Positions 10,829 to 23,613 of a stretch of 64,000 nt of DNA are shown here, in pieces. This stretch comes from Poa pratensis (taxonomy: Eukaryota > Streptophyta > Magnoliopsida > Poales > Poaceae). Position numbers and translations under genes: made by a program. Position 1 is the first letter of the stretch. The number at the start of each line of letters is the position of its first letter. Where the stretch lies: contig CAMZMU010000071.1 in NCBI GenBank assembly GCA_947311845.1, positions 25,890,058 through 25,954,057 of the forward strand, in the 5' to 3' direction. Under the pieces are notes generated by a model. That model made no database searches. It had not been told where the DNA came from and saw only the letters and a list, made by a program, of their open reading frames with translations.

Positions 10829-11219
10829 CCTGTTCTGGCAAAGCTCCCTTTTTCTCTCTTTGTTTGAGTTATTGCTTTTCCTCCCTGTTATGCTGAGAAA
10901 TAACCAGGATAACCAAAGATCATGTACCATGGTTCAGAGTCGGGATTCACAGCGAATTAATCTTGTTAATCTGCCACTGCAGTGAAAAGAAATGTTGGGT
11001 ATACAACTGCTCAATCTATTTACACATCGAATCAATGCCTTCCTGAACAATATGACTGTGTTGAATCAACAGCAGAGAAACAGAAAAAAACTCTATTACA
11101 TCTGACAGGCTAATACGCCCGCCAAGAAAAATCCTCATCAAAGAAGAGAGCAGAGAGACAGGTGAAGCCGCCGCAGGGTGGGCGCCCAAACATTTCTTCA
11201 ACCGCGACCCAGATCAATC
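10829..11219. other. Intergenic spacer between convergent genes
   Basis: This is the 3' flank of the + strand YbeY-HAD locus and the 3' untranslated region of the minus-strand OXS3-like gene. I see no further gene. Confidence 0.5.
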
Positions 11220-11823
11220 CTACTGATGGTACGCGCTCTTGTTCACAGGGATCGCGGGAGGCCTGTAGAGCATGTTTCCGGCGGTGTTGTTCCGGGCCAT
11301 CAGATGCGCGCAGGAACTTCCAGACAGCTTGGCGGCCATCCCCTTGCTGTTTGGACAAGACACAGGGCAGGCTTCCTCCTGGTTCTTCCCGTCTAGATGT
11401 ACGGAGCTCTTGCAAGATTTGATCTTCTTGTAGGGGCTCTTCTTGGGCAGATCCTCGAGGCATCTCACCTCGGACATGCACGCGAACGACTGGGACTTGC
11501 CGTCGTAGTACATGGACAACCCTTTCCTGCAAAGAACAGCACAGGAGTTTGCAGGGTGAGAAAACTTTCCTTCAGCTGTTCATATGAAAGTGTCTTTTTT
11601 CTTCAGGAACTTACTTGGCAGGGAGTTCTTTCTTCAGAGATGACATGTCGTGGAGGCTATCCGAATTCAGTCTCCGCACCGTCTTCGGCACAACCTGCAG
11701 GCCCTCGAAGTCTGAAAGCTGGGCCTCATCGTCTGAGTCGCCGAAGATGGAAGACGAGGTCTCGAACAGCTCTTCGTCTTCCTGGTACGATGCAAGGGCC
11801 AGAGCTCCACCGAATCTGCTCAT
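11220..11823 (-). CDS. OXIDATIVE STRESS 3 (OXS3)-like protein
   Basis: Two exons: 11823 down to 11615, then 11526 down to 11220, with a GTAAGT donor and a TTTGCAG acceptor, giving about 171 residues in one frame. The N terminus (MSRFGGALALASYQEDEE) is followed by a Ser/Asp-rich acidic stretch (SSSIFGDSDDEAQLSD). After the intron comes the family hallmark GLSMYYDGKSQSFACMSEV followed by EDLPKK and PYKK, ending in a Ser/Lys-rich tail. OXS3-type proteins are small nuclear proteins implicated in tolerance to metals and oxidative stress. I chose the ATG at 11823 because it opens the conserved frame; no upstream in-frame ATG is close. No frame damage is visible. Confidence 0.85.
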
Positions 11824-11978
11824 GGCTGCGATTTTTTCTGGTTTCTGGAACACAAATGAAAATCCTCGAGAGAAAGGTGTGCTTGCTTGGCTGGTGTATG
11901 TATATATTTCTTCTTCTTCTCCTCCTCCTTCTTTGCTTCCTCTCTTTCACGACCTTTACACTCTGGGAGGAGGGTGGG

Positions 11979-11986
11979 TATATATA
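11979..11986 (-). promoter_or_regulatory. TATA box of the OXS3-like gene
   Basis: TATATATA on the minus strand (context GGGCTCTATATATACCC) lies about 160 bp upstream of the start codon at 11823. A pyrimidine/purine microsatellite (GAA/GGA repeats, 11910-11935) lies between them in the presumed 5' leader. Confidence 0.55.
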
Positions 11987-11989
11987 GAG

Positions 11990-12323
11990 CCCCAGCTGTA
12001 ACGGGATAACGCTGGGCTGCCCGCTTTCAAACACCGCGTAGTGCGCTTTGACTAATACAATACCGAACGCAATTTGCGTCGGTGACATCACCCTTCTGTT
12101 GTCGCTGGAGTAGAGAAGTGTTATTTAGAAAGAGTTTGTTGGCCACTTCCACATGCCTTCGGCCGATTCTGCTGCCGGTGCCCCTGATCCGTTCTTATCT
12201 TCTTAGTTTGTTCAGTGGGACCCACCCGGTTCGGTTTGGCGAGCTGGTCTCTGAGGCTGACATGTAGACCATGGCATGTTGTGGTGGAGGTGATGCCTTA
12301 CAAGCCACCATGTCGATCTTTTC
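11990..12323. other. Upstream region of the OXS3-like gene, no gene seen
   Basis: Presumed promoter-side spacer of the minus-strand gene. No open frame with recognisable content and no repeat boundary apart from the element starting at 12324. Confidence 0.4.
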
Positions 12324-13395
12324 GGGTGTGTTTGGTAGCCTGGGTCTCCCCAACATTCATTTTTCAACTGGGCTATAAGCTAAGGTTATACGTATTGGGC
12401 TGAGATTTTATTGTGTGTTTGGTAGGTTGTATATGTTGGCCCAGGCTCACGTGAGATGTTGTTTGGTAGGAAGTATGTGCTGAGAGCAGATTCCAGGAAA
12501 TAAAATTATAAATGGGTCCAAAGCTTTACATAAAAGTCCTTCAACAGAATTTCAAAAAGCAATCAGGTCCTCCCAATCAGGCCTGTGTGGTGTGCATGTC
12601 GCCGGCGGCGTTAATGGGAGCTCGTGGCCATCCAATGCCAGGCGAGGAGGCGGCGTTGGTCGGCGACGTCCTGGGCGGCGGCTGGCGGCGTCCGGCGGTG
12701 GGCAGAGGTCGGCCCTGGCGGCGGCGTCCGGCGGTGGGCACGAGGTCGACGCTGACTCGCTGAGGGGCGGATGTTGCCGCTGAGCGTCGGCGGCGCTGCT
12801 GCGAGGAGGACAGGGCGGTGGGAAGCACGAGGAGGCGGCTGTGGGAAGCACGAGGATGCTGGCCTGAGCTGGCAGGAGCCGGCCGGAGCTGGGCGGCGCG
12901 AGCAGGAGCTCCTCTCGAGGAGCAGGGCGGTGCCGGCGCGGAGCTGGAGCTCCGTTGCTGCCCACGCGGAGGGACGAGGCGGCAGCGCAACGCGCGGAGC
13001 TGGAGCTCCGCTGCCCGTTTTCTGCCGCCGCGGGCGCGAGGGAGGCGCGAGGAGGCGGCAGCGCTCGTCGTTCGTGCCTGCAGGAGGAGGAGCAGAGCGG
13101 CGCTGGCGTCGAGGAGGTTCTGCGGGTATGAGGCCTAGGTGGGGGGAACTGAACACTGTTTCCGACCTGGGGTGGTCGACCGCGTCTGGAATCAGTGTGG
13201 GAACAGTGTTCTGCGGGTATGAGGCCAGCCGGGACGAGCTGAGAAGCTCGATTTCCACTTCCCAACCCGGCACTGCCCGGAGCCCTTTTCCGTATGAAGC
13301 TAGCACTGCCCACGTGACCCAACCCGGGCTACCAAACAACAAAATGATGTATGGGGGGAGATTATCTCAGTTGGGCCAGTCTACCAAACACGCCC
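12324..13395. mobile_element. PIF/Harbinger-like non-autonomous element, GC-rich
   Basis: The left end is GGGTGTGTTTGGTAG and the reverse-strand right end GGGCGTGTTTGGTAG, a terminus common to grass Tourist/PIF-type elements. Flanking triplets are TTC (12321-12323) and TTA (13396-13398), a near-match to the 3-bp duplication. The 1.07-kb body is GC-rich, with duplicated blocks: GCGCGGAGCTGGAGCTCCG occurs at about 12937 and 12997, and GTTCTGCGGGTATGAGGCC at about 13116 and 13208. No transposase is present; the long frames on both strands look like composition artefacts. Confidence 0.6.
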
Positions 13396-13577
13396 TTATG
13401 AACGGAGCGGAGCGGAGCGAGGACACGCGGCGCGATACTGCTGGGTTATCATTCTAATTGCGATCTGAGTCGGTGGTCATGGTTAAACGTATACTATTGC
13501 TAAACTGTATACTAGAGAAGTGACAAGGCATTGCTTTGACACTTCTATGGTTCAAATTGCTCTCTCAATATCGTACT

Positions 13578-14846
13578 GTCATGATTATACACAAAACAAG
13601 TTAGATGGCTGGGTGGCGGCTCGGGGGCAACCCTAAATCCGTCGCCGCCAGGGCGCCCCCGCCGCTTCAACTGCTTCGCCATCGCCGGAGGGAAGCGCCG
13701 GCAAAGCCGTGCGCACCCGAGGAAGGTGGCGGTGGGGCGTTTTTCTCATTCTCGTCGCTCTCCCGCGGCGGCGATGGCAGGTGGCGACGGTGTCTGGTCC
13801 GGTCGAAGCGGTGCGGCGAAGGGAGCGTTGGGCGCGGGCGGTGCTGCGGCAGGACGTGTTGGGCGCGGCCGACGATGCGGCAGGGCGCTGGCCGGCGCTG
13901 CGGTTGCCCGGGCCCGATCTGGGCCGCGGGCGGCCCGTGCGGGCCGCGGCGCTGGCAGCAGGAGGCGTCGTTCCAGGAAGGAGGTGCTGCGCGTGGCGCG
14001 GGTGCTGGGTTCGTGGTTGCTCGCCGCGCGGGTGGCGCTGAGCGCGTGAGGGCAGGAGGCGCGCTGGGCGCATTGGCGCGGTTTTGTTCTGGGCGCGGGG
14101 CGGTCAGGGATGTGGAGACGGCGTGCTGGGCAGGCGGAGGCAGTGTGGCGTCCCCGGGCGGGGCAGGAGGCCCTGTGCGCGTGGGGGCAGAAGATTGGGG
14201 TTCGAGGAGACCCTGTGGCGAGGTCGGGGGCGGTGCTCCTCCTCGGGCAGGCATGCTCCATGGGTCGAGGAAGCCGGGGCGGCGGCCCCGGGGAGGCGGC
14301 TACCATGGCAGCGGCCGTGGAAGGTGGTGCCACGGCTGCTGCGGCATGCAGTGGAGCTCGGTGGTTGACGACATGGCCGGGATGCCATCCTGCTGCTCCC
14401 GAAGCTTTACGGTCGGGTTGAACTCCGGGCGAAAGCTCGCATGGACTTTGGTCAGTGCCGACGACGGCGGCGCCCTCGGGCGTCGTTCCCTTTCTTGATT
14501 GCATCGTCGTGGAGCTTTTCGACCTCGTCTAACGCGTGGTGGTTCCAATTTCTTCGGGTGAAAACCTTTGCTCCTTCGTGAGCGGGCGGCGGTGACGGTC
14601 TCGTCACTACCTTGTTAGGCGCCGCTTTGGAGCCCTTGGCCAGCGCGGTGCAACGGTTTCGCGACGAATGTGCAGAATGGCGTGTGGTCGTGGGCGGTGG
14701 ATGTCGGGGCGGCGGCTCCGGAAGGTGGTGGTGCATCGAGGGGGCGGCCTCGATCTCCCACGCTACGACGGTTCTATGAGCCAGAACCGTTGTTTAGTGT
14801 GGGTTTGGGTGACGACCTGGATGAAGACTGCTTGGGCAGAGGGTTC
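13578..14846 (+). mobile_element. Poly-A-tailed GC-rich retroposon, 5' part
   Basis: This is the left part of an element whose right part is 27351-27728. The flank ATATCGTACT (13568-13577) recurs exactly after the poly-A run at 27729-27738, a 10-bp target duplication expected for target-primed insertion. The two parts total about 1.65 kb. The interior has long high-GC frames on both strands but no reverse transcriptase, zinc knuckle or other domain that I recognise. It may be a 5'-truncated LINE, a non-autonomous LINE or a processed transcript of unknown origin. The Tekay element entered at GGTTC (14842-14846). Confidence 0.6.
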
Positions 14847-17800
14847 TGTAACAGCCCCACTTTTGGTACTGTAAAATTTGAACCAACTTTTCACTTCTGC
14901 TTCTCATACTTGCATCATGGCATAATTTGTTTTATTGCTCAAGTTGAAATCAAGTGAGGAAAACAAATTAAAACAAATTGGGAGCAATGTCACAAATTAA
15001 ATTCAATCCTTGCAAGTCCAAATGTGCTTGCTTTGGCAAACCCAAATACGAATGCAAATCATATTTGTCAAGGAAGTTCCAAGGGTTAAAGATTTAACAC
15101 TTTGCCCTGGTTCAAAAATTCAAAAGCAAATTCATTTTTGGTTTTACCAAAAATGCCATAAACAACCACTATGAACAAAAGTGTGGCAAAACTTTTTATT
15201 TTGCCAAACCAAATTTTGTGGTGCTTCTGCATGATGTTGGGAGGCACCCTGATTTTTCCCAAATTTTTATAAATTGTTTAAATGCCCCATTTAAATGGTG
15301 GAAAAGCTACTGGATTTATAAAAGAAATAGCCAAGGGCTTCTTTGTAAATAGGAAAATTCAGGCGAGGGGGTTTTCGCAAAGTGGTCATCTCCTTCACGC
15401 TGTAGCGACGCACGCCGCGGCCGAGCCGCACTGCCTAGCCGCCATGGCGACACGGCGATGCCAGGCCCCCCCTCCCCGCGCCTCGTCGCGCTTAAAGGAG
15501 CCGCCAGGCCCCCCTTGCCCTCTGCTCGACACCGCACCGCTCCCTCGCTCCTCTGCCCTCCCTCTCCCTTTTCCTCGCGGCCATGGCCGTGACCTAGCTT
15601 CGCGCGCCGCCGAGCTCGTCGCCGACGATTGGGAGCACCCCGTATAGATCGAAGCCCACCAGTCTCTCCGCCGTGTCTCCTCTCCTTCACCGCCCGAGGA
15701 ATCGACGAGAGGATCCACGAATCGCCGCCGCCATCCGGTTCTTCTCCGACCACCGAAGCAACTCCGTCGAGCTCGCGTCGCCGCTGTGGTCCTCCTCCGT
15801 CCACGCCGGTGGTTCCCACGCATCTAGGGTGAGCCTGCCGTCCTCGGGGACATCTTTTCCCTCACTCTCTCGCCGTCGTTCGTCGCTTCGCCGTTGAACC
15901 GCCGCCGGCCGCCGCAAGTCGCGGATGATTCCGTCGCTCCGGCGACCAATAGGTAGCGGCGCCGCCGTAGTTTTGCTCGCCGTGCCCGTGCGAGTCCGTA
16001 ACAGCTCTTAGAGCATCCCCTCGTGCCGTAGATCCTCGCGTCCGTGCTCGACACCGCCGACGATCACCGTCGCGCACGTCCGCGACGCCGCGCTCCGGTC
16101 AAACCAGCCGCTGGGCCCGCGCTTGCTCGCGTGGCTGCCAGCGTGGCCCGGGACCCGCAGGTCAGCGGCAGTGGCTAGCACAGCCCTGAGTAGAAAACGT
16201 TTCGGGCAGAATTTCTTTAAACGTTTAAAAACAGTGCAGAAATTTGAATAACTTGTAAAATCCATAACAAATTGAAAAATGCTCCAATTTGGATGATTCA
16301 AATTCCCACATGATCAGGAAAGGGTGCTCGACATGTTTCGGTCATTTTGACACATGTTAGCTCAAAATAATTTGCCTCGTTAAATGAATTACAGAAAATG
16401 CAGAATAAATGGCAAACTTTGAAAATTCATAACTTTAGCTCTGAAACTCCAAATTGAGCAAATAAGGTGTCAAAAATTTGTCTTGACACCCTTTACACAT
16501 CCATATTTTATTTGGACATAATTGACCAATTTAAATCTTCTGTATGTCAAAAATACTAAAGATGGCAGCACTGAAATGCCACTTTCGAAATTCATATTTA
16601 ATTCAAAAGAATTCCAAAATTGATGTTGAAAGGCTCAATGTTCAGCAAATCAATACCTAATCAGTAGCATCTATTATATGCATGTTTACTGAATTCATAG
16701 CACAGAAAGCATTAAACCAAATATGGGACTTTCTTCTCGCTTGTCAATTCAATTATTTTGCACCCCATTTAAATTGATACTTTGGGTATAATAAATTCAG
16801 TGCATCAAACTTGTCATGTCATCATGTGTATGAGCATTGCATTTGTATTGCTTGAGTGATATTGATTGTGTTCTTTCCGGTGTTCTTATGCATCGATAGA
16901 TCAAGCAGTCGGGGTTTCTCCACAATACCCTGACGACCCGTATTACCAGCCCGTGAACAAGGCAAGCGTAATCCCCCCTCTGAGCATGTCTCCTCCTATG
17001 TTTTCCGCAGATATTTTCTCCACTATAATATTGCATGCGATTCCAAATGTCAATTTGGTTGGATTAGAGTATCCTATTAGATGCATTATGTTTTCCGATG
17101 CCATTACCTGTTTCCTCCTAATATCCATAGGATTGTTGTGTGGCCTGAGTTAATTATATCCGCTATGTTATGCTTAGCCATGCTTAGTCGTCCGGTGGAT
17201 ATGCTATTGTTGGAACTGTGGTGGAATGTTCGGATGATGGTGGAAAATGGTGGTGACATATAATACATGTTTAAAGGCGGGGATGAGAGGCCACATGGAA
17301 TGTGGTGGGTTGTCTCGTTCTCGCCGCCTAAGTGCGAGTTCTCCCCTTCGAGCCAAGACCGAGCGTGCACCCATGCGTGAGGCCTATGCAATTGCAGGAA
17401 CCCTCATAGACTAAATAACTCGGGCGGGGCTAGCCAGGGTCCTCTAGTTCGGGCTTCCATTTGCGCGTGCGTGATGATGGTGGTATGAACTGAGATGAGG
17501 ATTGTGGTATTAGGAAAATAAGTGGCCGTGGGGCGGGTGTCGCTGAGGCACTGGCAGTCCTGCCGCCACTGATGATCCTGGAAAGTCCTTAACGAGGGAG
17601 AAGTCGACGCCGCTCCCACCCAGCCGGCTTTCCATGGAAGAGAGCTAATACGTAGGCAATGGGCCGGACGGTACGCGTGGTAAACATTGTACACCCCTGC
17701 AGGGTAAATCTTTTCGAAAAGCCGTGTCCACGGTTAAGGACGACTTGGTGACGGATTCAGGGACCATAGAATAACTTGAACGGAATGATTAAAACCTGAG

Positions 17801-18586
17801 TACTAAAGGTACTACAAGAATGCAAGGTTGACTTCCTCGAGGGTGATTCGGGGAGGTGCCTTGTAGACAGGAGAGGTGATTGATGGTGGTTGCTGTTGAA
17901 GATGATCAGAAGAAAAGAGTTTACTTCTTACCTCTTTAAAAATATTCTGATTAGTCGATGCCATTGAGTTGTGTTTTATAAATAAAATCAGCTTTATGCA
18001 AAACAGCCATAAAACCTTGAAAGCCAATCATCGAGCATATATTAGCTCTTAATCTTGCGAGTTCGTCGAACTCAACGTCGTTTGCTTATTTCAGGAGAGG
18101 ACTTCACCGACCTCGAAGGTGGGTTCTTTGTGGACGTCGACGAGTAGTCTGGGGTTCCCAGGTGGCAGCTTGGGACATCCCGGAACAGCTGGCGCTGGAT
18201 GTTTATCTGTAGGCCTCTTAGGCCATATTTGGATCTTGTTGTTTAGAACAACTTAATTTCGCTTCCGCATGATGTACTGTTGGGTCTGTGACCTCTGGTT
18301 GTAATATTTGCTATCTTTCTCTATTATAAGAGTTGAACTATAATGCTTTGTGTCGTAGAGTCTGTGATGTGCCAGTTGTTCCACAAGTCTTGATCTCTCT
18401 ATTATGCATTGAGGGTTGTGCCCGTGTTAAGGCATCACTCGGGGTGTTGCGTTGTTGGTGTGTGGTGTACCCAGCAACGCCTGCCAAAGGTTTTGGCCGG
18501 GGATTGGTAAACCCGTAACCTCCGTTTGTATCGCTTAACCGGTGACACACAGCATCACTGTATAGTAGTCGGGTCAGGGCGCCACA
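14847..18586 (+). repeat. 5' LTR of the Tekay-type Gypsy element
   Basis: 3740 bp, beginning TGTAACAGCCCC and ending GGGCGCCACA, nearly identical to 23609-27345. The left flank GGTTC (14842-14846) matches the right flank of LTR2 (27346-27350), a perfect 5-bp target duplication. An AT-rich first part is followed by a GC-rich block (15400-16160). Very long LTRs are typical of Tekay/Del chromoviruses. Confidence 0.95.
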
Positions 18587-18589
18587 AGT

Positions 18590-18601
18590 TGGTATCAGAG
18601 C
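18590..18601 (+). other. Primer binding site (initiator Met-tRNA)
   Basis: TGGTATCAGAGC starts four bases after the end of LTR1. It is complementary to the 3' end of plant initiator Met-tRNA, the usual primer for Tekay and many other plant LTR elements. Confidence 0.9.
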
Positions 18602-19156
18602 AGTACTGCCTGTAGGAAACCCTTCTACTGGTCGATGTTGAGTCTAGTGTTTGTGAAAATATTTTAACCTAAAAATGAGTTGTGAAAACCATCTTAGGAT
18701 TCTTTTTACTCCTTATCTGGTTACCCTCTAATCTCGGAGCAATCTTACCTCGATTTGAGTTTAAAAGTTTTACTTCTCACTGTTACTTCAAAATTAGGAG
18801 AACGTGGGTGGGTTCGACCTTAGTGTTATGTGTCACGTTGCTCCCGCTGCGTTGTCAATCCCAAATCAACTCAGATGTTTCTACCGAATCAATCATTTGA
18901 TCCTTTCTTTGGGTTTAACCCACGGACTTGAACATAAGGTCCCGGATTGTGCCAACTAGAGTGTGTTAAGTTGTGATTTCTTAACTCTCACTAGTAGCAC
19001 ATGATGCTGATCTTTGACCCAAGTTCTATCTTGTTGATCCTTGTTAGTTGTTATACAATGCATTATCGTCCCTAGTCTGTGTACTTGAGTAGACGCTAAT
19101 GCTATTGTTCAACCATTCGGAGAAGATACTAACTGTGTCATTGTCAAATCTCCAGA

Positions 19157-20200
19157 ATGGCTCGAGGAGGCCGCGGAGGCCGTGGTGGTCGCGGTAACCA
19201 CGACGATGATGAGGATGATCTGCCACCACCACCCTCGATGGCTCAGGTCTTGATGGCCATTGAGGAAACCGTGGGCGCAATGAGCGCTTGCTTGAGCAGT
19301 TGGTGCAGCAGAATGCACTGAGGAATGGCTGCAACACTCTCACTGAGTTCCTGCGCTCGCAGCCACCCACCTTCACTGATGCTAAGGAACCACTGGACGC
19401 TGATGACTGGCTTCGCGCTCTGGAGCGCCAGTTCGGCGCGCTGCATGTCCCAGTGGCCGAGCAAGTCAACTTCGCCACCTACCTCCTGACTGGTGCTGCT
19501 GGCTGTTGGTGGGAAGTCATGTGGCGCTGTTCGCGCCAGGCCATGCTTTCACTTGGGCGGAGTTCCGTACCGCCTTTCGTGCGGAGTACATACCTCAGTC
19601 AATAATGGATTTGAAGAGGAGGGAGTTCCTGGATCTGCACCAGGGTAATATGGATCTTCGAGCTTATGGGTGCAAATTCAACCATCTCTCCGTTACGCCC
19701 CACGGGACGTGACCAATGATGCTGACAAGCAAGAGTTGTTCCGCAAGGGGCTTGCGCCGAGGCTCCGCTATGAGTTGCTGCCCTTCAAGTTTCAGAACTA
19801 CCAGGAGCTGTTCAACCAGGCTCTTACTCTTGAGCAAGGAAGGAAGGAATTTGAGTCTTCCAAGAGGCCAGCCCAAGGGGACCGCCAGAGTTCCTCGGGT
19901 TCTGAGAACAAGAAGCGCAGGGTTTTCGTTCCCTACAGCGCTGTGCCGCGTGCTCCATTCATGCCGAGGGCCGCGGGATACAGGCCACCACCGCCGCGCC
20001 CCACTACTTCGACACCTGGGGCGAACGGAAGTGGATATCGCCCTCAACTATCTGTCCCTCCTGGAAACACTTGCTACAGCTGTGGCCAGGCTGGTCACTA
20101 CTCCAGGGAGTGCCCCCAAAAGGCACCTGTTTCGGTGACACCTGCACGAGCCCCTGCCACCCAGCTGGCAAGGCTGGACCTACTGTGCGTGGTCGCCTGA
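19157..20200 (+). pseudogene. gag: Gag of the Tekay element (frames broken)
   Basis: The start ATG (19157) opens a Gly/Arg-rich N terminus (MARGGRGGRGGRG). The capsid region follows, with FTDAKEPLDADDWL and FRTAFRAEYIP, then a basic linker and a CCHC zinc knuckle, CYSCGQAGHYSREC, near 20074. Gag packages the element RNA. As written, the frame shifts at about 19280, 19515, 19690 and 20155. Each is explained by one base missing from a run (AAA to AA, AAA to AA, CCC to CC, CCCC to CCC). Whether the gene is really broken is therefore open. Confidence 0.85.
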
Positions 20201-20242
20201 ACCACGTCTCTGCTGAAGAAGCTGAAGAGGACCCGGCGTACT

Positions 20243-23200
20243 ATGGGTGAGTTACGAATCAATGGCAATTCAGCTACAGTTTTGTTTGACTCTGGAGCAT
20301 CGCATTCATTCATATCTATAGCATTTGCAAAAGACCACAAAATACCGTTCGAGAAAATGAGCCATCCCTTGGTGATCTCTACTCCTGGTTCCAAATGGCA
20401 AACCGATGGGGTTACTCTGAGGTCCAATTAATATAGGTTCCTTGTCCTTTCCTTATGCCTTGGTAGCTTTGAAGTCCAAAGGCATTGATGTCATACTGGG
20501 CATGAACTGGCTAGCTAAATACCGGGCAAATCTCGACTGTGCCGCCAAGACCATTACTGTGACCGCTCCTTCCGGTGACATTGTGAAGTATTGGCCTGCA
20601 ACATCAATACCTCCGTCCGCCGTCGTACCCAACTCACCTGAGATCTCCTTTGCTTCATGGAAGGCGAATCTCCTCCTGAAATCCAGGACATACACGTGGT
20701 GTGTGACTTCCCGGATGTGTTCCCGGAAGAATTGCCTGGCATGCCTCCTGACCGAAGTGTGGAGTTTGTCATAGATCTACTTCCCGGTACGCTCCAATTT
20801 CCAAGAAGCCCTACCGTATGCCGGTGGAAGAGTTGGCTCTGTTGAAAGAGCAAATTGATCAGCTGTTAGCGAAGGATTTCATCCAGCCTAGCAGTTCACC
20901 TTGGGGTTGTCCGGTACTCTTTGTCAAGAAGAGAGATTCTACCGTGCCTCGTCTAGTCTCTGACTATAGACCGTTGAATGCGGTGACAATCAAGAACAAG
21001 TATCCTATTCCTCGCATCAATGATCTGTTGGATCAGTTAGCTGGTGCAACCGTATTCTCCAAGATGGATCTGAGGTCAGGATACCATCAGATCAAGATCA
21101 GAAAGGAGGATATCCAAAGACGGCATTTGTTACTCGTTATGGTTCATATGAGTATACCGTCATGTCCTTTGGTCTCACAATGCTCCAGCTACTTTCATGA
21201 GGCTCATGAACTCTGTCTTCATGGATTATCTTGACAAGTTTGTCGTCATTTACATCGATGACATCCTCGTTTATTCCAAAACCGATGAAGAGCATGCCGA
21301 ACATCTTCGTTTGGTTCTGACACGACTTCGAGAACACCGCCTCTATGCCAAGTTCTCCAAGTGTGAGTTTTGGTTGGATAACCTTGTCTTCCTTGGTCAT
21401 GTGATATCCGCTAATGGTGTGGCTGTCGTTCCGGACAAGATTCAAGCTATTCTGGATTGGCTGACCCCAATGTCAGTCAAGGACATCCGTAGTTTTCTCG
21501 GATTAGCGGGTTACTACCGCCGATTCATCGAAGGATTCTCCAAGATAGCCAAGGCTCTGACTGACCTTCTCAAGAAGGATAAAAAGTTTGTATGGTCGGC
21601 CGAAGCTGAAGAGAGTTTCCAAACACTGAAAGCCAAACTCACCTCCGCTCCTGTGCTGTCCTGCCGGACACAAGCAAGGATTTCGTCGTCTTCTGTGACG
21701 CCTCTCTGCAAGGCTTGGGCTGTGTGCTAATGCAAGATGGCCATGTGGTGGCCTATGCCTCTCGCCAATTGAAGCCGCATGAGCACAACTACCCAACTCA
21801 TGATCTAGAACTTGCCGCGGTGGTCTATGCTTTGAAGCAATGGAGACCATACTTGTTTGGTAACCGTTGCGAGATCTTCTCGGATCACAAGAGTCTGAAA
21901 TACCTTTTCACCCAGCCAGATTTAAATCTCAGGCAAAGGCGTTGGTTGGAGTTAATCACGGACTATAATGTGAGTCTGAACTATCAACCCGGCAAAGCAA
22001 ACGTCGTGGCTGACGCGCTAAGTCGGAAGTCCTATTGCAACAATCTGATGATTGAAAATGCCCAACCTGCCCTCCATGAAGAGTTCTCCGTTTGAACTTA
22101 GAAATTGTTCCCTCCGGCTACCTTGCAAATCTGGAGATCAAATCTACTCTTGTAGACCAGATTAAGGAAGCTCAAACCGTGACAAGGGTATTCAAAAATC
22201 AAGGAGAACATTGCTAGCGGGAAAGCCAAATGTTTTTCTGAATGAATCCGGAGTTGTTTATTTTGGTGACCGCTTGGTGGTGCCAAAGAAACGAAAATTG
22301 AGGGAGTTGATCCTCCAAGAAGCTCATGAATCTCCTCTCTCTATTCATCCCGGTAGTACCAAAATGTACCAAGACCTTCGACCACATTCTGGTGGACTCG
22401 GATGAAACGGAAATTGCCAAGTATGTTGCTGAATGTGACACATGTCGACGGGTAAAAGCTGAACATCAAAGGCCCCCGGCACTCTTCGCCCTATTGCAGT
22501 CCCTGAGTGGAAATGGGATGAAATTGGTATGGACTTCATCACTGGCCTGCCGAAGTCTCCAAAGGGAAACGATGCCATCTGGGTCATCATTGATCGCCTA
22601 TCAAAAGTGGCTCACTTCCTCCCCGTTCGTGTTGACATTACAGCTGCCAAGTTGGCAGATCTGTATGCTTCTAGGATCGTCGTACTCCACGGCGTTCCCA
22701 AGAAGATAATCTCTGATCGTGGAAGTTTGTTCACCTCCAGGTTCTGGACTAGTTTCCAACAAGCCATGGGAACCCGTGTCAACTTTAGCACCGCTTTCCA
22801 CCCTCAAACTGACGGTCAGACTGAAAGGGTGAACCAAGTTCTGGAAGACATGCTCAGGGCATGTGTAATCTCCTTTGGCAAGGATTGGGAGAAGTATCTT
22901 CCCTTCGCGGAGTTCTCTTATAACAACAGCTATCAAGCCAGTCTGGGTATGGCCCCATTCGAGGTTCTGTATGGAAGAAAATGCCGCACTCCTCTGAATT
23001 GGTCCGAGACCGGAGAGAGGGCACTCTTTGGTCCGGATATTATCAATGAAGCGAGGAGAAAGTTAGAATCATACGAGAGAATTTGAAGATTGCTCAGTCT
23101 AGGCAGAAGAGTTATTATGACAAGCATCATCAGGAAGTTCACTATGAAATTGGTGAAAAGCTTACCTCCGTGTCTCTCCCCTCCGAGGCGTTCGCCGCTT

Positions 23201-23613
23201 CGGAATTAAGGGAAAATTGGCCCCTCGCTACGTTGGCCCTTTCACTGTCCTGGCCAAGCGGGGAGATCTTTCTTATCAATTAGAGTTACCAGCTAACTTC
23301 CCCGATGTGCATGATGTGTTTCATGTATCCCAACTTCGCCGTTGTTTCAAGGATCCTATCCATGGAGTCAATCATGAGGAACTGGATATCCAGGCAGACC
23401 TCACTTACCGCGAGCATCCTGTCCGTATCCTGGATGAAGCAGAAAGGAAGACTCGAAACAAGACCACCAAGTTCTTCAAAATCAGTGGTCTCATCATTCC
23501 GAAGATGAAGCAACCTGGGAAAGGGAGTCTAGTCTTCGTGAGGAGTATCCCGACTTCCTTCCGCAACCTTAGAATCTCGGGACGAGATTCCTGTAAGGAG
23601 GGTAGAATTGTAA
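20243..23613 (+). pseudogene. pol: Pol of the Tekay element: protease, RT, RNase H, integrase, chromodomain
   Basis: Protease: LFDSGASHSFIS near 20284. Reverse transcriptase: [20 protein letters not shown], then the YIDD box near 21252. RNase H: FCDAS near 21690 and DHKSLKYL. Integrase: ECDTCRR zinc-site remnant near 22432, MDFITGLP (Asp), IISDRGSLFTS (Asp), TERVNQVLED (Glu). The C terminus reads LTYREHPVRILDEAERKT, the chromodomain-type tail of Tekay elements. The reading frame ends RVEL-TAA, with the TAA at 23611-23613 inside LTR2. About ten frame shifts interrupt it, all consistent with one base missing from a short run. Confidence 0.9.
23595..23608 (+). other. Polypurine tract of the Tekay element
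   Basis: AAGGAGGGTAGAA lies directly before the TG of LTR2 (23609). It also encodes the last residues of pol, so plus-strand primer and coding sequence overlap. Confidence 0.8.

Noticed and set aside
12552..13457. Frames of 228-256 codons on both strands
   Set aside because: Composition artefacts inside the PIF-like element; no conserved motif, and both strands are equally open.
13605..14504. Open frames of up to 297 codons in the retroposon 5' part
   Set aside because: GC-rich shadows with no recognisable domain; I cannot tell which frame, if any, is coding.
20243..23613. Programmed ribosomal frameshifting in Tekay pol
   Set aside because: There are about ten shifts at unrelated sites, all fitting a lost base in a run; programmed shifts would occur once or twice at defined slippery sites.
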